Shown in pieces: positions 26,443-38,065 of a stretch of 64,000 nt of DNA. This DNA comes from Desulfovibrio sp. ZJ209. Its GTDB lineage: Bacteria; Desulfobacterota; Desulfovibrionia; Desulfovibrionales; Desulfovibrionaceae. The translations under genes and the position numbers were made by a program. The notes beneath the pieces were generated by a model, which worked only from the letters and a program-made list of their open reading frames with translations, had not been told where the DNA came from and made no database searches. The first letter of the stretch is position 1, and each line of letters opens with the position of its first letter. The stretch spans positions 496,001 through 560,000 of the forward strand of contig NZ_JAAKEJ010000001.1 in assembly GCF_011039135.1 (NCBI RefSeq), written 5' to 3'.

Positions 26443-27598
26443 ACGGCTGGACTTCCTCCACGAGAGCGCCGGCGAGCACGGCGCCGTCTTCATCGTAGAG
26501 CGCCAGCACCTGGCCCGGCGCCGTGGGGAAGCAGGTTTCGCCGAAGCGGACATGCAGTTTCTGTCCGCTCGTCCCCTCCTCAAGGCGCACCTCTGCCGGC
26601 ACGACGCCCCCGCCATAGCGGCAGCGGACAAGGGGGCGCTCGGGCCAGAAATGGGCCCCGGCCAGCACGTTTACCTCTCCCGCCACGCAGCCGCGCATGC
26701 CGAGCAGGGAGCGCGGCCCCACCAGAAGCGCGTTTGCCGCTGTATCCTTACGCAGCACATGCAGCGCCTCGGCATGGGCGATGCCGAGGCCGCGGCGCTG
26801 GCCCTCGGTATAACGCCACAGCCCGGCATGGGTGCCGATGCGCCGGTGCGGGCGCGCTGCTTCAGGAGTTTGTCGTAAACTCCGCGGCTCTTCCGCGGGC
26901 TCTCCTGCGGACGCGGCCCCCCCGCAGAGCAGCACCGGCCCGGGCCCCGCGGGCGTGAGCCCCAGTTCCTCCCATTTCCGCTCAAGAAAATCGCGGTAGG
27001 CATCCACGCCGCCGGGCGCGAAGCAGATGTCATGGCTCTCGACGGGCACAGGCACCGCGAGGCCGGCTTCGGCCACCAGGGCCGCGCAGCGTTTCTTGGT
27101 GAACTCCGCGAGGGGGAAGAGCACACGCGTGAGCCTTTCCTGCGGCACGAGGGAGAGAAAATAGCTTTGGTCCTTGGGCGCATGGGCGGCCATGGCCAGC
27201 AGCGGCCCGGGTGCCCCGCGTAGCGAATGCGGCGCAAGGCGCGCATAATGGCCGGTGGCCAGCGCTTCGGCGCCGAGCCCCAGCGCCACATCCAGCAGGG
27301 CGCCGAACTTGATGTGCCGGTTGCACAGGGCGCAGGGGTTGGGGGTGCGCCCCTCGGCATAGGCCGCCGCGAAGGGGGCGATGACCTCGCTGGCGAAGCG
27401 GCCGCGCAGGTCCGCCACATGGAGCCGCACGCCAAGGCTGCGGCAGGCGGCGGCAAGCCCTTCAAGGGGCGGGGGCGCGCCTCCCCAAGGCTCGGCCAGG
27501 AGCGCATGCAGGGCGAGCACATCATGCCCGGCGCGCCGCAGGAGGAGCAGGGCGCAGAGGCTGTCCACGCCGCCGCTGACGGCTACGGCGATGCGCAT
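26441..27598 (-). CDS. mnmA: MnmA, tRNA-specific 2-thiouridylase
   Basis: 385 residues. It thiolates U34 of Glu, Lys and Gln tRNAs using ATP and a sulfur relay. The PP-loop SGGVDSLCAL is at 8-17; the catalytic cysteines are in PNPCALCN (about residue 94) and ESHDICF (about 202). THAGLWRYTEGQRRGLGI marks the substrate-recognition part. An unusually long Ala/Pro/Glu-rich insert follows VLLCGG. It lies 17 bp downstream of the amino-acid ABC ATPase and is probably in one transcript with it. Confidence 0.93.
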   Translation of the reverse strand: MRIAVAVSGGVDSLCALLLLRRAGHDVLALHALLAEPWGGAPPPLEGLAAACRSLGVRLHVADLRGRFASEVIAPFAAAYAEGRTPNPCALCNRHIKFGALLDVALGLGAEALATGHYARLAPHSLRGAPGPLLAMAAHAPKDQSYFLSLVPQERLTRVLFPLAEFTKKRCAALVAEAGLAVPVPVESHDICFAPGGVDAYRDFLERKWEELGLTPAGPGPVLLCGGAASAGEPAEEPRSLRQTPEAARPHRRIGTHAGLWRYTEGQRRGLGIAHAEALHVLRKDTAANALLVGPRSLLGMRGCVAGEVNVLAGAHFWPERPLVRCRYGGGVVPAEVRLEEGTSGQKLHVRFGETCFPTAPGQVLALYDEDGAVLAGALVEEVQP

Positions 27599-27615
27599 GG
27601 GCGGCGGGGCGGAAC

Positions 27616-28374
<759 letters not shown>

Positions 28375-28492
28375 GGTGCGGTCCGGGTGAGGGTGAGGGG
28401 GCTTTCATGGGGGGCGCAGGCTTTCGAGGCTAGAGGAATGTGGCATTTTCGTCAAGAAAGTGCGGCTGCACAGGGCCGGCCCGGGCCGTGAT

Positions 28493-28521
28493 TTGCCAAA
28501 GAGGACAAAAAGCCCTAGCAT
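28493..28521 (+). promoter_or_regulatory. Candidate sigma-70 promoter for secA
   Basis: TTGCCA and TAGCAT are separated by 17 bases and lie 64 bp upstream of the secA start, in an AT-richer patch of the divergent region. Confidence 0.45.
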
Positions 28522-28584
28522 AGCCTGTTGCGGAAAAGGTATTTTTCCGCTGACTCCACGCCGATTACCTCCTGAGGAGTTTCC

Positions 28585-31149
<2,565 letters not shown>

Positions 31150-31184
31150 GGCCAGTGCAGCGCGAGGGCGCAAGGAGAAAGAAG

Positions 31185-31217
31185 AAAACCCCGGGGCGTT
31201 TCGGCTCCGGGGTTTTT
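31185..31217. terminator. Terminator between secA and the DsbA-family gene
   Basis: Stem AAAACCCCGG/CCGGGGTTTTT lies 36 bp past the secA stop and 22 bp before the end of the convergent gene. Confidence 0.8.
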
Positions 31218-31238
31218 CGTCACTGGTGAAAGGGGGCC

Positions 31239-31949
31239 TCAGCGGCGGTGGCGCCCCACGGTGCAGCCGCCGTGCCAAGAGCAGGACTCGCCAGGCTCCA
31301 TGTCCACGCCAAGGTCGCGCATGGCGTCCTCAAGGCGGGCGGCCACGGTCTCATAGTGCACATAGCCGCGCGAAACCGCGTCGCGCTTGTTGCCGCGCAC
31401 GAGGAAGACGCTCGGGTAGGCGCCGATCTCGCCCATGAGGGCCGCGGCCCTCGCGTGCGCCTGCTGGGCGGCTTCTTCGACGGGCTGGGATTGCACCGCG
31501 TCCATAAGCGCGTCGGGCGCGATGCCCCAGCGGCGCGCGAGGGCGGTGATCGTCTCGTCCGTGAAGAGATCCTGCCCCTGGCCGTAGAAGACATCCTCCA
31601 GCGCCACCATCTGGTCGAGCTCGTGGCCGGGCGCCAGCGTCTTGAGGGCCGTGAGCACGAGGTCGGCCCCGGGGGAGGACATGCGGATGTCTCGCCCTTG
31701 CTCCACGGCCGCGATGGCGCCGGCGAGGGAGCGGCCCGAGGTGTGCTCCACCTCGCGCCAGAAGTCGGTGAGGCCCGGGGAATTGGCCGCGTCTTCCTCA
31801 AGGGTGATGGCCTCGCTGATGAGGTTGCCGCCGAGCACATGCACGGGGATGTCGGGATGCTCCGCAGTGAGCCTTTGCATGATGGGCGCAAAGGCATAGC
31901 ACCAGGGGCAGTAGACATCGGCGATATAGACAAAATGCGTTTCGTTCAT
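31239..31949 (-). CDS. DsbA-family protein with CPWC site
   Basis: 236 residues with no signal peptide, so probably cytoplasmic. The thioredoxin-fold active site VYCPWCYAF is at about residues 13-21. Helical insertion and the cis-Pro region (IGAYPSVFLVRG) match the DsbA/FrnE-type oxidoreductases and 2-hydroxychromene-2-carboxylate isomerase group. GGAG precedes the ATG at 31949. It overlaps nagZ by 4 bp and is the last gene of the PHP-nagZ-dsbA unit. Redox partner and substrate unknown. Confidence 0.88.
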   Translation of the reverse strand: MNETHFVYIADVYCPWCYAFAPIMQRLTAEHPDIPVHVLGGNLISEAITLEEDAANSPGLTDFWREVEHTSGRSLAGAIAAVEQGRDIRMSSPGADLVLTALKTLAPGHELDQMVALEDVFYGQGQDLFTDETITALARRWGIAPDALMDAVQSQPVEEAAQQAHARAAALMGEIGAYPSVFLVRGNKRDAVSRGYVHYETVAARLEDAMRDLGVDMEPGESCSWHGGCTVGRHRR

Positions 31950-33106
31950 GGCGTCTCCGGTTGGGGTGCAGGTTTTTGGTAGCGGGCGTGGAGCGCGGCA
32001 ATGCGCTCCCACGACTTCCTGACCCGCTCCTTCGGTATGCTGCCATCTTCCACAAGGCCGCGCAAGGTTTCAAAGACTTTTTCGGGAAGGCCCTCTTCCC
32101 ATTCAAGATTATTGCCATAGAGCAGGATATCGACCCCGGCGCGCACGGCCAGGAGGATGCTCTCCCGAAGCCCGTAGCGCCCGCTGATGGCCTTCATCTG
32201 CATGTCGTCACTGATGACCACCCCCTGCCAGCCAAGGCCCTGGCGCAAGAGCCCGGTCACCACCATGGGCGAGAGCGTGGCCGGGAGCTGCGGGTCGAGC
32301 CGGGCGTGGAACAGGTGCCCGGGCATGACCATGCCCGGCCAGCCGGCGCGGAAGATCTCGGCATAGGGGAAGAGGTCGGTGGCGCCGTCCCAGCATTGGG
32401 TGATGTCCGTAAGGCCGAGGTGCGAATCCTCTTTCGCGCACCCCTGCCCGGGAAAATGCTTGAGCACCGGCGCCACGCCGCGCGCGGCCAGCCCCTGGCC
32501 GAAGGCCAGCGCGTGTGTCGCAACGATGGCCGGGTCGGAACTGAAGGCGCGCCCGAGGCGCCCGATGACCGGGTTGTGCGGGTTGCTGTCCACATCGGCC
32601 ACCGGCGCCATGTCCACATTGATGCCGAGGCCGGTCAGCTCCTCGCCGAGGCGTTCGGCGGTCTCCCGCGTTTCGGGGATGCTGCCCTGCCCGAGGCGCT
32701 GGGCGGCCGGCAGGTCGAGAAAGCCCTTTTGCGGCTTGAGGCGGCGCACCTGGCCGCCCTCCTGGTCCACGGCGATGAACATGGGGCCGGGCGCGGCCGC
32801 GCGCAAGGTTTCTGTCAGGCGGCGCACCTGCCCGGGCGAGCGGATGTTGCGCTCGCCGCCGGTGGTCACGTCGCGGTCAAACAGGATGACATTGCCCACG
32901 CGGCCAGCCTTCACGGCCGCAAGAAAGGGATCGTCCGGGCCGAGCTGCGCCCCGCGGAAGCCGCACATGAGCATGGCCCCGAGCATGCGCTCAAGGGGCG
33001 GCTCTGCGGGCACCTCGCTGGCACCCTGAGCGAGCGCCACACCCCCCGAGCATGCCCCGAGGAGAAGGAAGAGGGCGGAGATCTGCTGAAAAGCGCGCCT
33101 CAGCAC
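31946..33106 (-). CDS. nagZ: NagZ-type beta-N-acetylglucosaminidase lipoprotein (GH3)
   Basis: 386 residues from a GTG at 33106. The N-terminus is a lipoprotein signal (FLLLGACSGG), so the enzyme should be exported, unlike cytoplasmic E. coli NagZ. The GH3 fold shows FIAVDQEGGQVRRL, KHFPGQGCAKEDSHLGL and VVISDDMQMKAI. The nucleophile aspartate (SDDM) and the D-x-H dyad (DSH) are kept, but the usual KHFPGHG has Gln for His. It removes GlcNAc from muropeptides. It overlaps the PHP gene by 7 bp and the DsbA-family gene by 4 bp. Confidence 0.88.
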   Translation of the reverse strand: MLRRAFQQISALFLLLGACSGGVALAQGASEVPAEPPLERMLGAMLMCGFRGAQLGPDDPFLAAVKAGRVGNVILFDRDVTTGGERNIRSPGQVRRLTETLRAAAPGPMFIAVDQEGGQVRRLKPQKGFLDLPAAQRLGQGSIPETRETAERLGEELTGLGINVDMAPVADVDSNPHNPVIGRLGRAFSSDPAIVATHALAFGQGLAARGVAPVLKHFPGQGCAKEDSHLGLTDITQCWDGATDLFPYAEIFRAGWPGMVMPGHLFHARLDPQLPATLSPMVVTGLLRQGLGWQGVVISDDMQMKAISGRYGLRESILLAVRAGVDILLYGNNLEWEEGLPEKVFETLRGLVEDGSIPKERVRKSWERIAALHARYQKPAPQPETP

Positions 33107-33963
33107 GCAAGCCCCCGGGCGCGGCGGCGCGCCTTGAGCGCTTCCAGCGCGGTCGCGGGCACGCGCAGGGCTCCGTAGCCCGTGCCGAGCTCAAGCCCGG
33201 GCTTGTTGGCGCCGTGGTAGTCCGAGCCGCCGGATAGCCCCAGGCCGTAGCGCGCGGCGAGCTCCACGCAGTGCCGGGTGGCTGCGTCCGAATGGCTGGT
33301 GTGCCACGCTTCCAGGGCGTCGAGGCCGCTGGCGGCGAGGCGCTCTGTCAGGGCATCGACTGCCTCCTCGGGTGGCGAATTGAGGCAGGGATGGGCGAGC
33401 ACGGCGGTGGCGCCCACTTCGGTGAGGATGCGAACGGCCTCTTCCGGTGCCGGCACCCGCTTGGGCACATAGGCCTTGCCGCCTGAGCCGAGATACTCGC
33501 GGAAGGCCGTGCCCGTGTCGGGCACATAGCCCTTGTCCACCAGCGCCGCGGCCATGTGCGGGCGCCCCACGCTCCCCGAGGCGCGGGCGCGGAGGTCTTC
33601 CATCGTGATGCCGAAGCCGAGCGCGCGCAGGCGCGCCACCATTTCCGCATTGCGTTCGTTGCGGCGCCGAAGCACCGCGGCAAGCCAGTTTTCCAGCGCG
33701 TCGGCCTGTCGGGGCACCCAGAGGCCGACGATATGGTGCTCGCCGGCTTCGGAACGCGTCGAGATCTCGCAGCCGCGGATGAAGGGGAGCCCGAGGTCGC
33801 GGGCCGCGCTTTCGGCCTCGTCGAGGCCGCCCAGCGTGTCGTGGTCCGTCAGGGCGATGGCGGCGAGGCCCAGGGCATGCGCCCGAGCCATCAGGCCGGC
33901 CGGGCTGTCCGTCCCGTCCGAGGCGGTGGAATGGGTATGCAGGTCAACAAGAAGCGTCTCCAT
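33100..33963 (-). CDS. PHP-domain phosphoesterase (RNase AM/TrpH type)
   Basis: 287 residues. The polymerase/histidinol phosphatase metal site is intact: DLHTHSTASDGTDSPAGL, ALTDHDT, GCEISTR, GLWVP, VLAHPCLNSP, and GSDYHGANKPG. The length and order match the YciV/TrpH group, whose members act as 5'-3' exoribonuclease on oligonucleotides or as 3',5'-nucleoside bisphosphate phosphatase. The stop overlaps the nagZ start. Substrate is inferred from family. Confidence 0.9.
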   Translation of the reverse strand: METLLVDLHTHSTASDGTDSPAGLMARAHALGLAAIALTDHDTLGGLDEAESAARDLGLPFIRGCEISTRSEAGEHHIVGLWVPRQADALENWLAAVLRRRNERNAEMVARLRALGFGITMEDLRARASGSVGRPHMAAALVDKGYVPDTGTAFREYLGSGGKAYVPKRVPAPEEAVRILTEVGATAVLAHPCLNSPPEEAVDALTERLAASGLDALEAWHTSHSDAATRHCVELAARYGLGLSGGSDYHGANKPGLELGTGYGALRVPATALEALKARRRARGLAC

Positions 33964-34265
33964 GCCCCCTTTGTATGCCCTGCCGCGCGCTCCTGCAAGC
34001 GGGCCGGCGGAAAGAGCATGTCTGCGGGGAGGCGGAAGTGCCGCTCGCCCGGGCGCGCCAGCTTCATTTCACAAAGGCATTTTTCTTGCATAAAATTCCA
34101 TGGAAAACTGCCGATACAGTTCAGGAACGCATGTCCGCCGGATCTGCCCCCGCCGGAGTTTTTGTGTTCCGCGGCGGATTCTGGTAGAAGTCTTGAGAGT
34201 GCTTCCTTCGGAAGGGCGCACCCACGCCGGAGAGTCCGGCACCTTCCGCCGGGAAAGGATGTTCC
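33964..34265. other. Divergent regulatory region before the CCHC/TPR gene
   Basis: 302 bp without a gene. It has an AT-rich patch at about 34065-34120 where promoters for both strands could lie, then a GC-rich leader with two hairpins (annotated separately). No riboswitch was recognised. Confidence 0.5.
34199..34240 (+). promoter_or_regulatory. Two hairpins in the leader of the CCHC/TPR gene
   Basis: CTTCC-TTC-GGAAG (34202-34214) and the perfect GCCGGA-GAG-TCCGGC (34226-34240) lie just upstream of the AAGGA ribosome-binding site and the start at 34266. No T-run, so not a terminator. Confidence 0.4.
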
Positions 34266-37013
34266 ATGTCGCAATTATCGCAACTTCTGGCGCGCTTGCC
34301 CGAGGGCAAGGATGTCCATATGAGCACCATGGGCCATGTGCTCTGGGTGTGCTGGCAGGGAAATCTCCCGCAGGCGGTGAACCAGACGCTGCTCAATTAT
34401 GGCGGCATGCTCGTGGGCGAGGAGCACGGGCAGGCCATCTGGTTCTTCTTTACCGACGACGTTTTTCTGGCGCTGGCGCGCCTGCGCATCTGGGGCAATT
34501 TCAACGAGCTCCCCGTGAGCATTGAGCTCTTCCCCGGGCGCCTCCAGCTGAGCAGCAAGCGCGAGGCCAGCCTGCTCGTGGACGGTGTCCTCTCCGCCCA
34601 GGAGATCCACCCCCGCGAGACGCTGGATATCTGGATCCACCCCAAGAGCCGCGAGGGCCGCAACGTCCTGCCGGGCATCACCTTCGCCAACGCCACCGGC
34701 CAGCAGGGCATGGCCTCCGTGGCCTGGGCCGAGCCCGAGGTGGACGTGCGCATGCCCTATTCCTCCACCCAGGCGTGGTTCGCCGTGCTGCACCCGCTGG
34801 GCAGCCCGCTGGACAAGGCCTTCCAGGCCGGGTGGAGCAACATGTTCATCAAGCTGGAGGGCCTGCTCCAGGAGCTCAAGATCAAGTCCATCGTGCAGGA
34901 AGGCTTTGTCATGCTTGCCATGGACAATTTGCTCATGTTTCGCACCTTCATGCGCAAGTATCTTGAGACCTTCGACAAGGAAAAGCTCGACGAGGGCGAA
35001 TACTGGCCCTGCGTCTGCGTTGTCGCCGACCGCAACAACCTCAATTTCAACAGTGACCTCCCCAAGAAGATCGGCCTCAAGTGGGACAATCTCATGCCGG
35101 ATTTCCCCTACCTGAGCTACCGCAACGCCTATCTTCTGGGCGAGGGTTTTTCCGTGCGCGACCTGCGCTATACCGGCGGCCAGACCAGCATGGACAGCTG
35201 GTGCAATGTCCTTCTGGATGAAAACCGCATCAGCAGCCGTTCCATCCCGCTCATCATGTCCGGCCAGCTGGCCGCGGGCGCCGCGGGGGGCTCGTGCTTT
35301 TATTGCGGCCTGCCCAACCACTCGGCCGCGGAATGCCCCACGCGCACCTATTTCCCCTCCCGCGCCGAGACCTGGCAGCAGGTGGAGGGCATGGACCTCG
35401 AGGTCATCAACGAGGCCTTTCGGCGCATCGAGACGGTGCTGAGCGAGAAGGGCGTGGAGGGCTTTGACGAGCTGCTCGAGGGCGAAGAACCGACGGCCGT
35501 GCTCCTCCAGGCCATCTTCGACCTCAACGGGCCCTGCCAGCTCCGCAACGTGCCGCGCAACTGGCTCTACCGCATGCGCGAGCCCGACCCGGACGAGGAC
35601 AAGCCCGCGCGTGACGAGAGCCCGGCCTGGGACCTTCTGGAAAAGCTCTCGCGCAGCGCCCCGGAAGAACTTTCGGAGCTCGACAAGGAGATCGTCCAGA
35701 CCATCGCGCGCCACCAGCGCGACCCGCGGCTGCGCATGGTGCGTGCCTTTCTCCAGATCGAGCGCGGCGACACCACGCAGGCGCTCAACTCTTTCCGCGA
35801 GGCAGCGGGCATGACGCCGTGGCCCTCGCTCCAGGCCTGGAACGAGTATCTGCAGGGGCGCCTTCTGGAGGAACAGGGCCAGCTCGCCCAGGCGAGCACC
35901 CTGTACACGCAGGTTCTGCGCGTCATGCCGCAATGGCGCGAGGTCATGTACCGGGGCATCATCTGCCGCGTGAAGATGGGCTTTGCCGAGCAGGTGCTCG
36001 ATCAGGTGGTGGAGCTCGTGCGCGCCGAGCCGGAATATTTCAACCGCTTCCTCATCGACCCGGCCCTCGAGCGCGGGCGCCTGCTCGTGCTCTCCGCGCT
36101 GTTCGACCTCTGGGAAGAGGCCCGGAAGAACGCGGAAAACGAAAAAAGCGCCGTCCACGCCATGCAGGAACGGCTCATGGCCTGGTTTCCCGAAGACCAT
36201 CCCGTGCAGGGGCGCCTCGGGCAGAAGGTGCATGCGCTCGACGCCCTCGGCAGGGTCGACAACTACATGGCCTTTTTCCGCATGGTGCGCCAGCGCCCGC
36301 AACTGGAAAAGGAACTGGAGGAGAGCATCCAGCGCGAGGTGGAGGAACTGCGCAACCGCTACAAGTCCTACCTCGACGTGCTGGAGGAGATCCGCGACGA
36401 AGCCTCGTGGTTTCCCTTCCCCTCGGCCCTGCGGGACTTCAGCGCGGATTTCAACTCGAGCGCGGGCATCATCAACTGGGCCTTTGCGAGCAATTTCAAC
36501 GAGGCCGAGACCTTCAAGCGCGCGCAGAACGCCATCCCCCGCCTCGACGAGCTGCTCCAGAACCTGAAGACCCGGCTCAAGTTCCTGCGCACCGTGCGCG
36601 ACGGCACCCTTTTCGGCCTTACCATGTTGCGCACCTTCATATGGGTGGAGATCGTGGGCCTCGTGCTCTGCTTCGTGGGCGTGCCTGTCATCGTGTTCTG
36701 GGGCGAAAAAATGGGCCTTGGCTGGCTCAAGTACCTGCTCGGGGAAAACCAGTGGTCGATACAGAAGGTGCTCGTCATCATCGTGACCATCGTCGCCGTG
36801 GGCGTGGGGGCCCTGCGCACCACCCTGGTCTTTGACCGCAAGCGCGAGAAACTGCTGGAGCAGGCAAGGGAGCAGCGCCAGAAGGCGCAGCAGACGCGCA
36901 TCGACAGCATCCGCAAGCAGCGCCTCGCCGAGGCGAAAAAACTGCGCCGCCAGCAGGAGGCCGCGCAGCAACTGGAAAACCGCCGCCAGCTCAAGGCGCG
37001 CATGCAAGGCTGA
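34266..37013 (+). CDS. 915-residue membrane protein with CCHC zinc knuckle and TPR-like region
   Basis: I do not recognise the family. The N-terminal 330 residues include a mixed alpha/beta region (MGHVLWVCWQGNLPQAVNQT). Residues 344-357 read CFYCGLPNHSAAEC, an exact CX2CX4HX4C zinc knuckle. TPR-like helical pairs follow at about 490-630 (ALNSFREAAGM; LAQASTLYTQVLRVMPQWRE), then a coiled-coil (ESIQREVEELRNRYKSYLDV) to about 720. Two membrane segments are near 786-812 and 833-853, and the C-terminal 60 residues are a strongly basic coiled coil. Most of the protein is probably cytoplasmic. The ATG has AAGGA upstream. Downstream is a 114-residue gene 44 bp away. Confidence 0.85.
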   Translation: MSQLSQLLARLPEGKDVHMSTMGHVLWVCWQGNLPQAVNQTLLNYGGMLVGEEHGQAIWFFFTDDVFLALARLRIWGNFNELPVSIELFPGRLQLSSKREASLLVDGVLSAQEIHPRETLDIWIHPKSREGRNVLPGITFANATGQQGMASVAWAEPEVDVRMPYSSTQAWFAVLHPLGSPLDKAFQAGWSNMFIKLEGLLQELKIKSIVQEGFVMLAMDNLLMFRTFMRKYLETFDKEKLDEGEYWPCVCVVADRNNLNFNSDLPKKIGLKWDNLMPDFPYLSYRNAYLLGEGFSVRDLRYTGGQTSMDSWCNVLLDENRISSRSIPLIMSGQLAAGAAGGSCFYCGLPNHSAAECPTRTYFPSRAETWQQVEGMDLEVINEAFRRIETVLSEKGVEGFDELLEGEEPTAVLLQAIFDLNGPCQLRNVPRNWLYRMREPDPDEDKPARDESPAWDLLEKLSRSAPEELSELDKEIVQTIARHQRDPRLRMVRAFLQIERGDTTQALNSFREAAGMTPWPSLQAWNEYLQGRLLEEQGQLAQASTLYTQVLRVMPQWREVMYRGIICRVKMGFAEQVLDQVVELVRAEPEYFNRFLIDPALERGRLLVLSALFDLWEEARKNAENEKSAVHAMQERLMAWFPEDHPVQGRLGQKVHALDALGRVDNYMAFFRMVRQRPQLEKELEESIQREVEELRNRYKSYLDVLEEIRDEASWFPFPSALRDFSADFNSSAGIINWAFASNFNEAETFKRAQNAIPRLDELLQNLKTRLKFLRTVRDGTLFGLTMLRTFIWVEIVGLVLCFVGVPVIVFWGEKMGLGWLKYLLGENQWSIQKVLVIIVTIVAVGVGALRTTLVFDRKREKLLEQAREQRQKAQQTRIDSIRKQRLAEAKKLRRQQEAAQQLENRRQLKARMQG

Positions 37014-37057
37014 CAGCCGGCGCCCGGGAGCGCGCCGCCCCAAGGAAGGAACCCTCC

Positions 37058-37402
37058 ATGCCGACACTCAAGGATTTTGCGCTCTATCCCATCGACTGGA
37101 ACCTGACGCCCGAACACGCCGTCACCATGTACCTGGAGTGGGGCAACAACGACTGGCAGGACGAATACCCGCCAGTCCGCTCCAAGGAGGACGTTTCGCA
37201 TTATTTCGTGGTGGACAGCTGGCAGGACCCGCCGGTCATCCGCCTCGTGCGCCGCAATTCAGAGGCCGCGGAAGACCTTGTCACCGTGCCCCTGCCGGAC
37301 GAGCTTCTGCCCGGCTGGCGCGAGGCCAATGGCGACCTGCGCGGCGTGAGCGCGCCGACGCCGGCCATCAAGGCGTGGCTGAAGGAGCAGCTCGGGCAAT
37401 AG
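37058..37402 (+). CDS. Small conserved-looking protein of unknown function
   Basis: 114 residues, acidic and Trp-rich (YPIDWNLTPEHAVTMYLEWG, NDWQDEYPP, SHYFVVDSWQDPPVIRLVRR). No signal peptide or metal motif. From memory it resembles small proteins of Desulfovibrio named after DVU0772, but I cannot verify that. The ATG has AAGGA upstream. It is 44 bp after the CCHC/TPR gene on the same strand and is followed by a strong terminator, so the two may form an operon. Confidence 0.75.
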   Translation: MPTLKDFALYPIDWNLTPEHAVTMYLEWGNNDWQDEYPPVRSKEDVSHYFVVDSWQDPPVIRLVRRNSEAAEDLVTVPLPDELLPGWREANGDLRGVSAPTPAIKAWLKEQLGQ

Positions 37403-37464
37403 CGGTTTTTGCAGCCGGGCGCCCCTGAAGCCCCGGCCCTTTGCACCCGGAAACAGGTTTCGGG

Positions 37465-37508
37465 AGCGGCCCGTGCGTCTCATGCGGCGCCCGGGCCGCT
37501 CTATTTTT
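37465..37508 (+). terminator. Terminator after the 114-residue gene
   Basis: A perfect 9-bp stem AGCGGCCCG/CGGGCCGCT is followed by CTATTTTT, 62 bp past the stop. Confidence 0.85.
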
Positions 37509-37518
37509 GGGGCGCCGT

Positions 37519-37938
37519 TTAGGTGAGCCACAAGTCCATGCCGGCGCCCATGCTGCCCTCGGGGCGATCGGTAAAGCCGAACTTCTTGTAAAAGCCCTCG
37601 TTGCCGGCCGTGGAAATAAGCACGACCTTTATCTTCCACCCCGGGCGGCGCTGCCCCTCCACCCAGCTCAGCGCCAGTTGGGTGAGCTTTTTGCCGATGC
37701 CGCGCCGTTGCCATGCGGGGAGCACCATGAGGTCGGAGAAATAGGCGATATACCCGTGGTCCCACACGATGCGCACCGCGCCAATGACCTCGCCGTCCCG
37801 CCGGCAGGAGGCTATGTACGCCGAATGGCGCAAGCCGGCGGCCGCCTCCTCCAGCGGCAGTTCAGGCCAGCCCACGGCCTTGCGCAAGCGGCAATATTCC
37901 TCAGCGGAAAGGGATGGGGAGTAGTCACGGTCGTCCAT
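37519..37938 (-). CDS. GNAT-family N-acetyltransferase
   Basis: 139 residues. The acetyl-CoA site is seen as DLMVLPAWQRRGIGKKLTQL (motif A, Q/RxxGxG/A) and GFYKKFGF is the typical motif B end. N-terminal helices are PSLSAEEYCRLRKAVGW. The family acetylates amines of antibiotics, polyamines or proteins; the substrate cannot be read from sequence. It is convergent with the 114-residue gene and stands alone. Confidence 0.9.
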   Translation of the reverse strand: MDDRDYSPSLSAEEYCRLRKAVGWPELPLEEAAAGLRHSAYIASCRRDGEVIGAVRIVWDHGYIAYFSDLMVLPAWQRRGIGKKLTQLALSWVEGQRRPGWKIKVVLISTAGNEGFYKKFGFTDRPEGSMGAGMDLWLT

Positions 37939-37997
37939 GCAAGCCTGCCTTGAAGATAGTCGGGAGAGGCGTCAGGCACAGGCACGCCCGGCGCGCC

Positions 37998-38043
37998 AAA
38001 ACGCAACAGGGCGTTCGCCCGGCCCGTGCGGGAAAACGCCCTG
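37998..38043 (-). terminator. Terminator after the tethered binding-protein gene
   Basis: A perfect 9-bp stem CAGGGCGTT/AACGCCCTG is followed on the minus strand by TTGCGTTTT. Confidence 0.75.
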
Positions 38044-38065
38044 TGCAAAACCGTCAAAGCCCAGC

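Noticed and set aside
34275-37067. 930-residue minus-strand frame opposite the CCHC/TPR gene
   Set aside because: Low-complexity His/Leu/Glu-rich translation with no domain; it mirrors the plus-strand gene.
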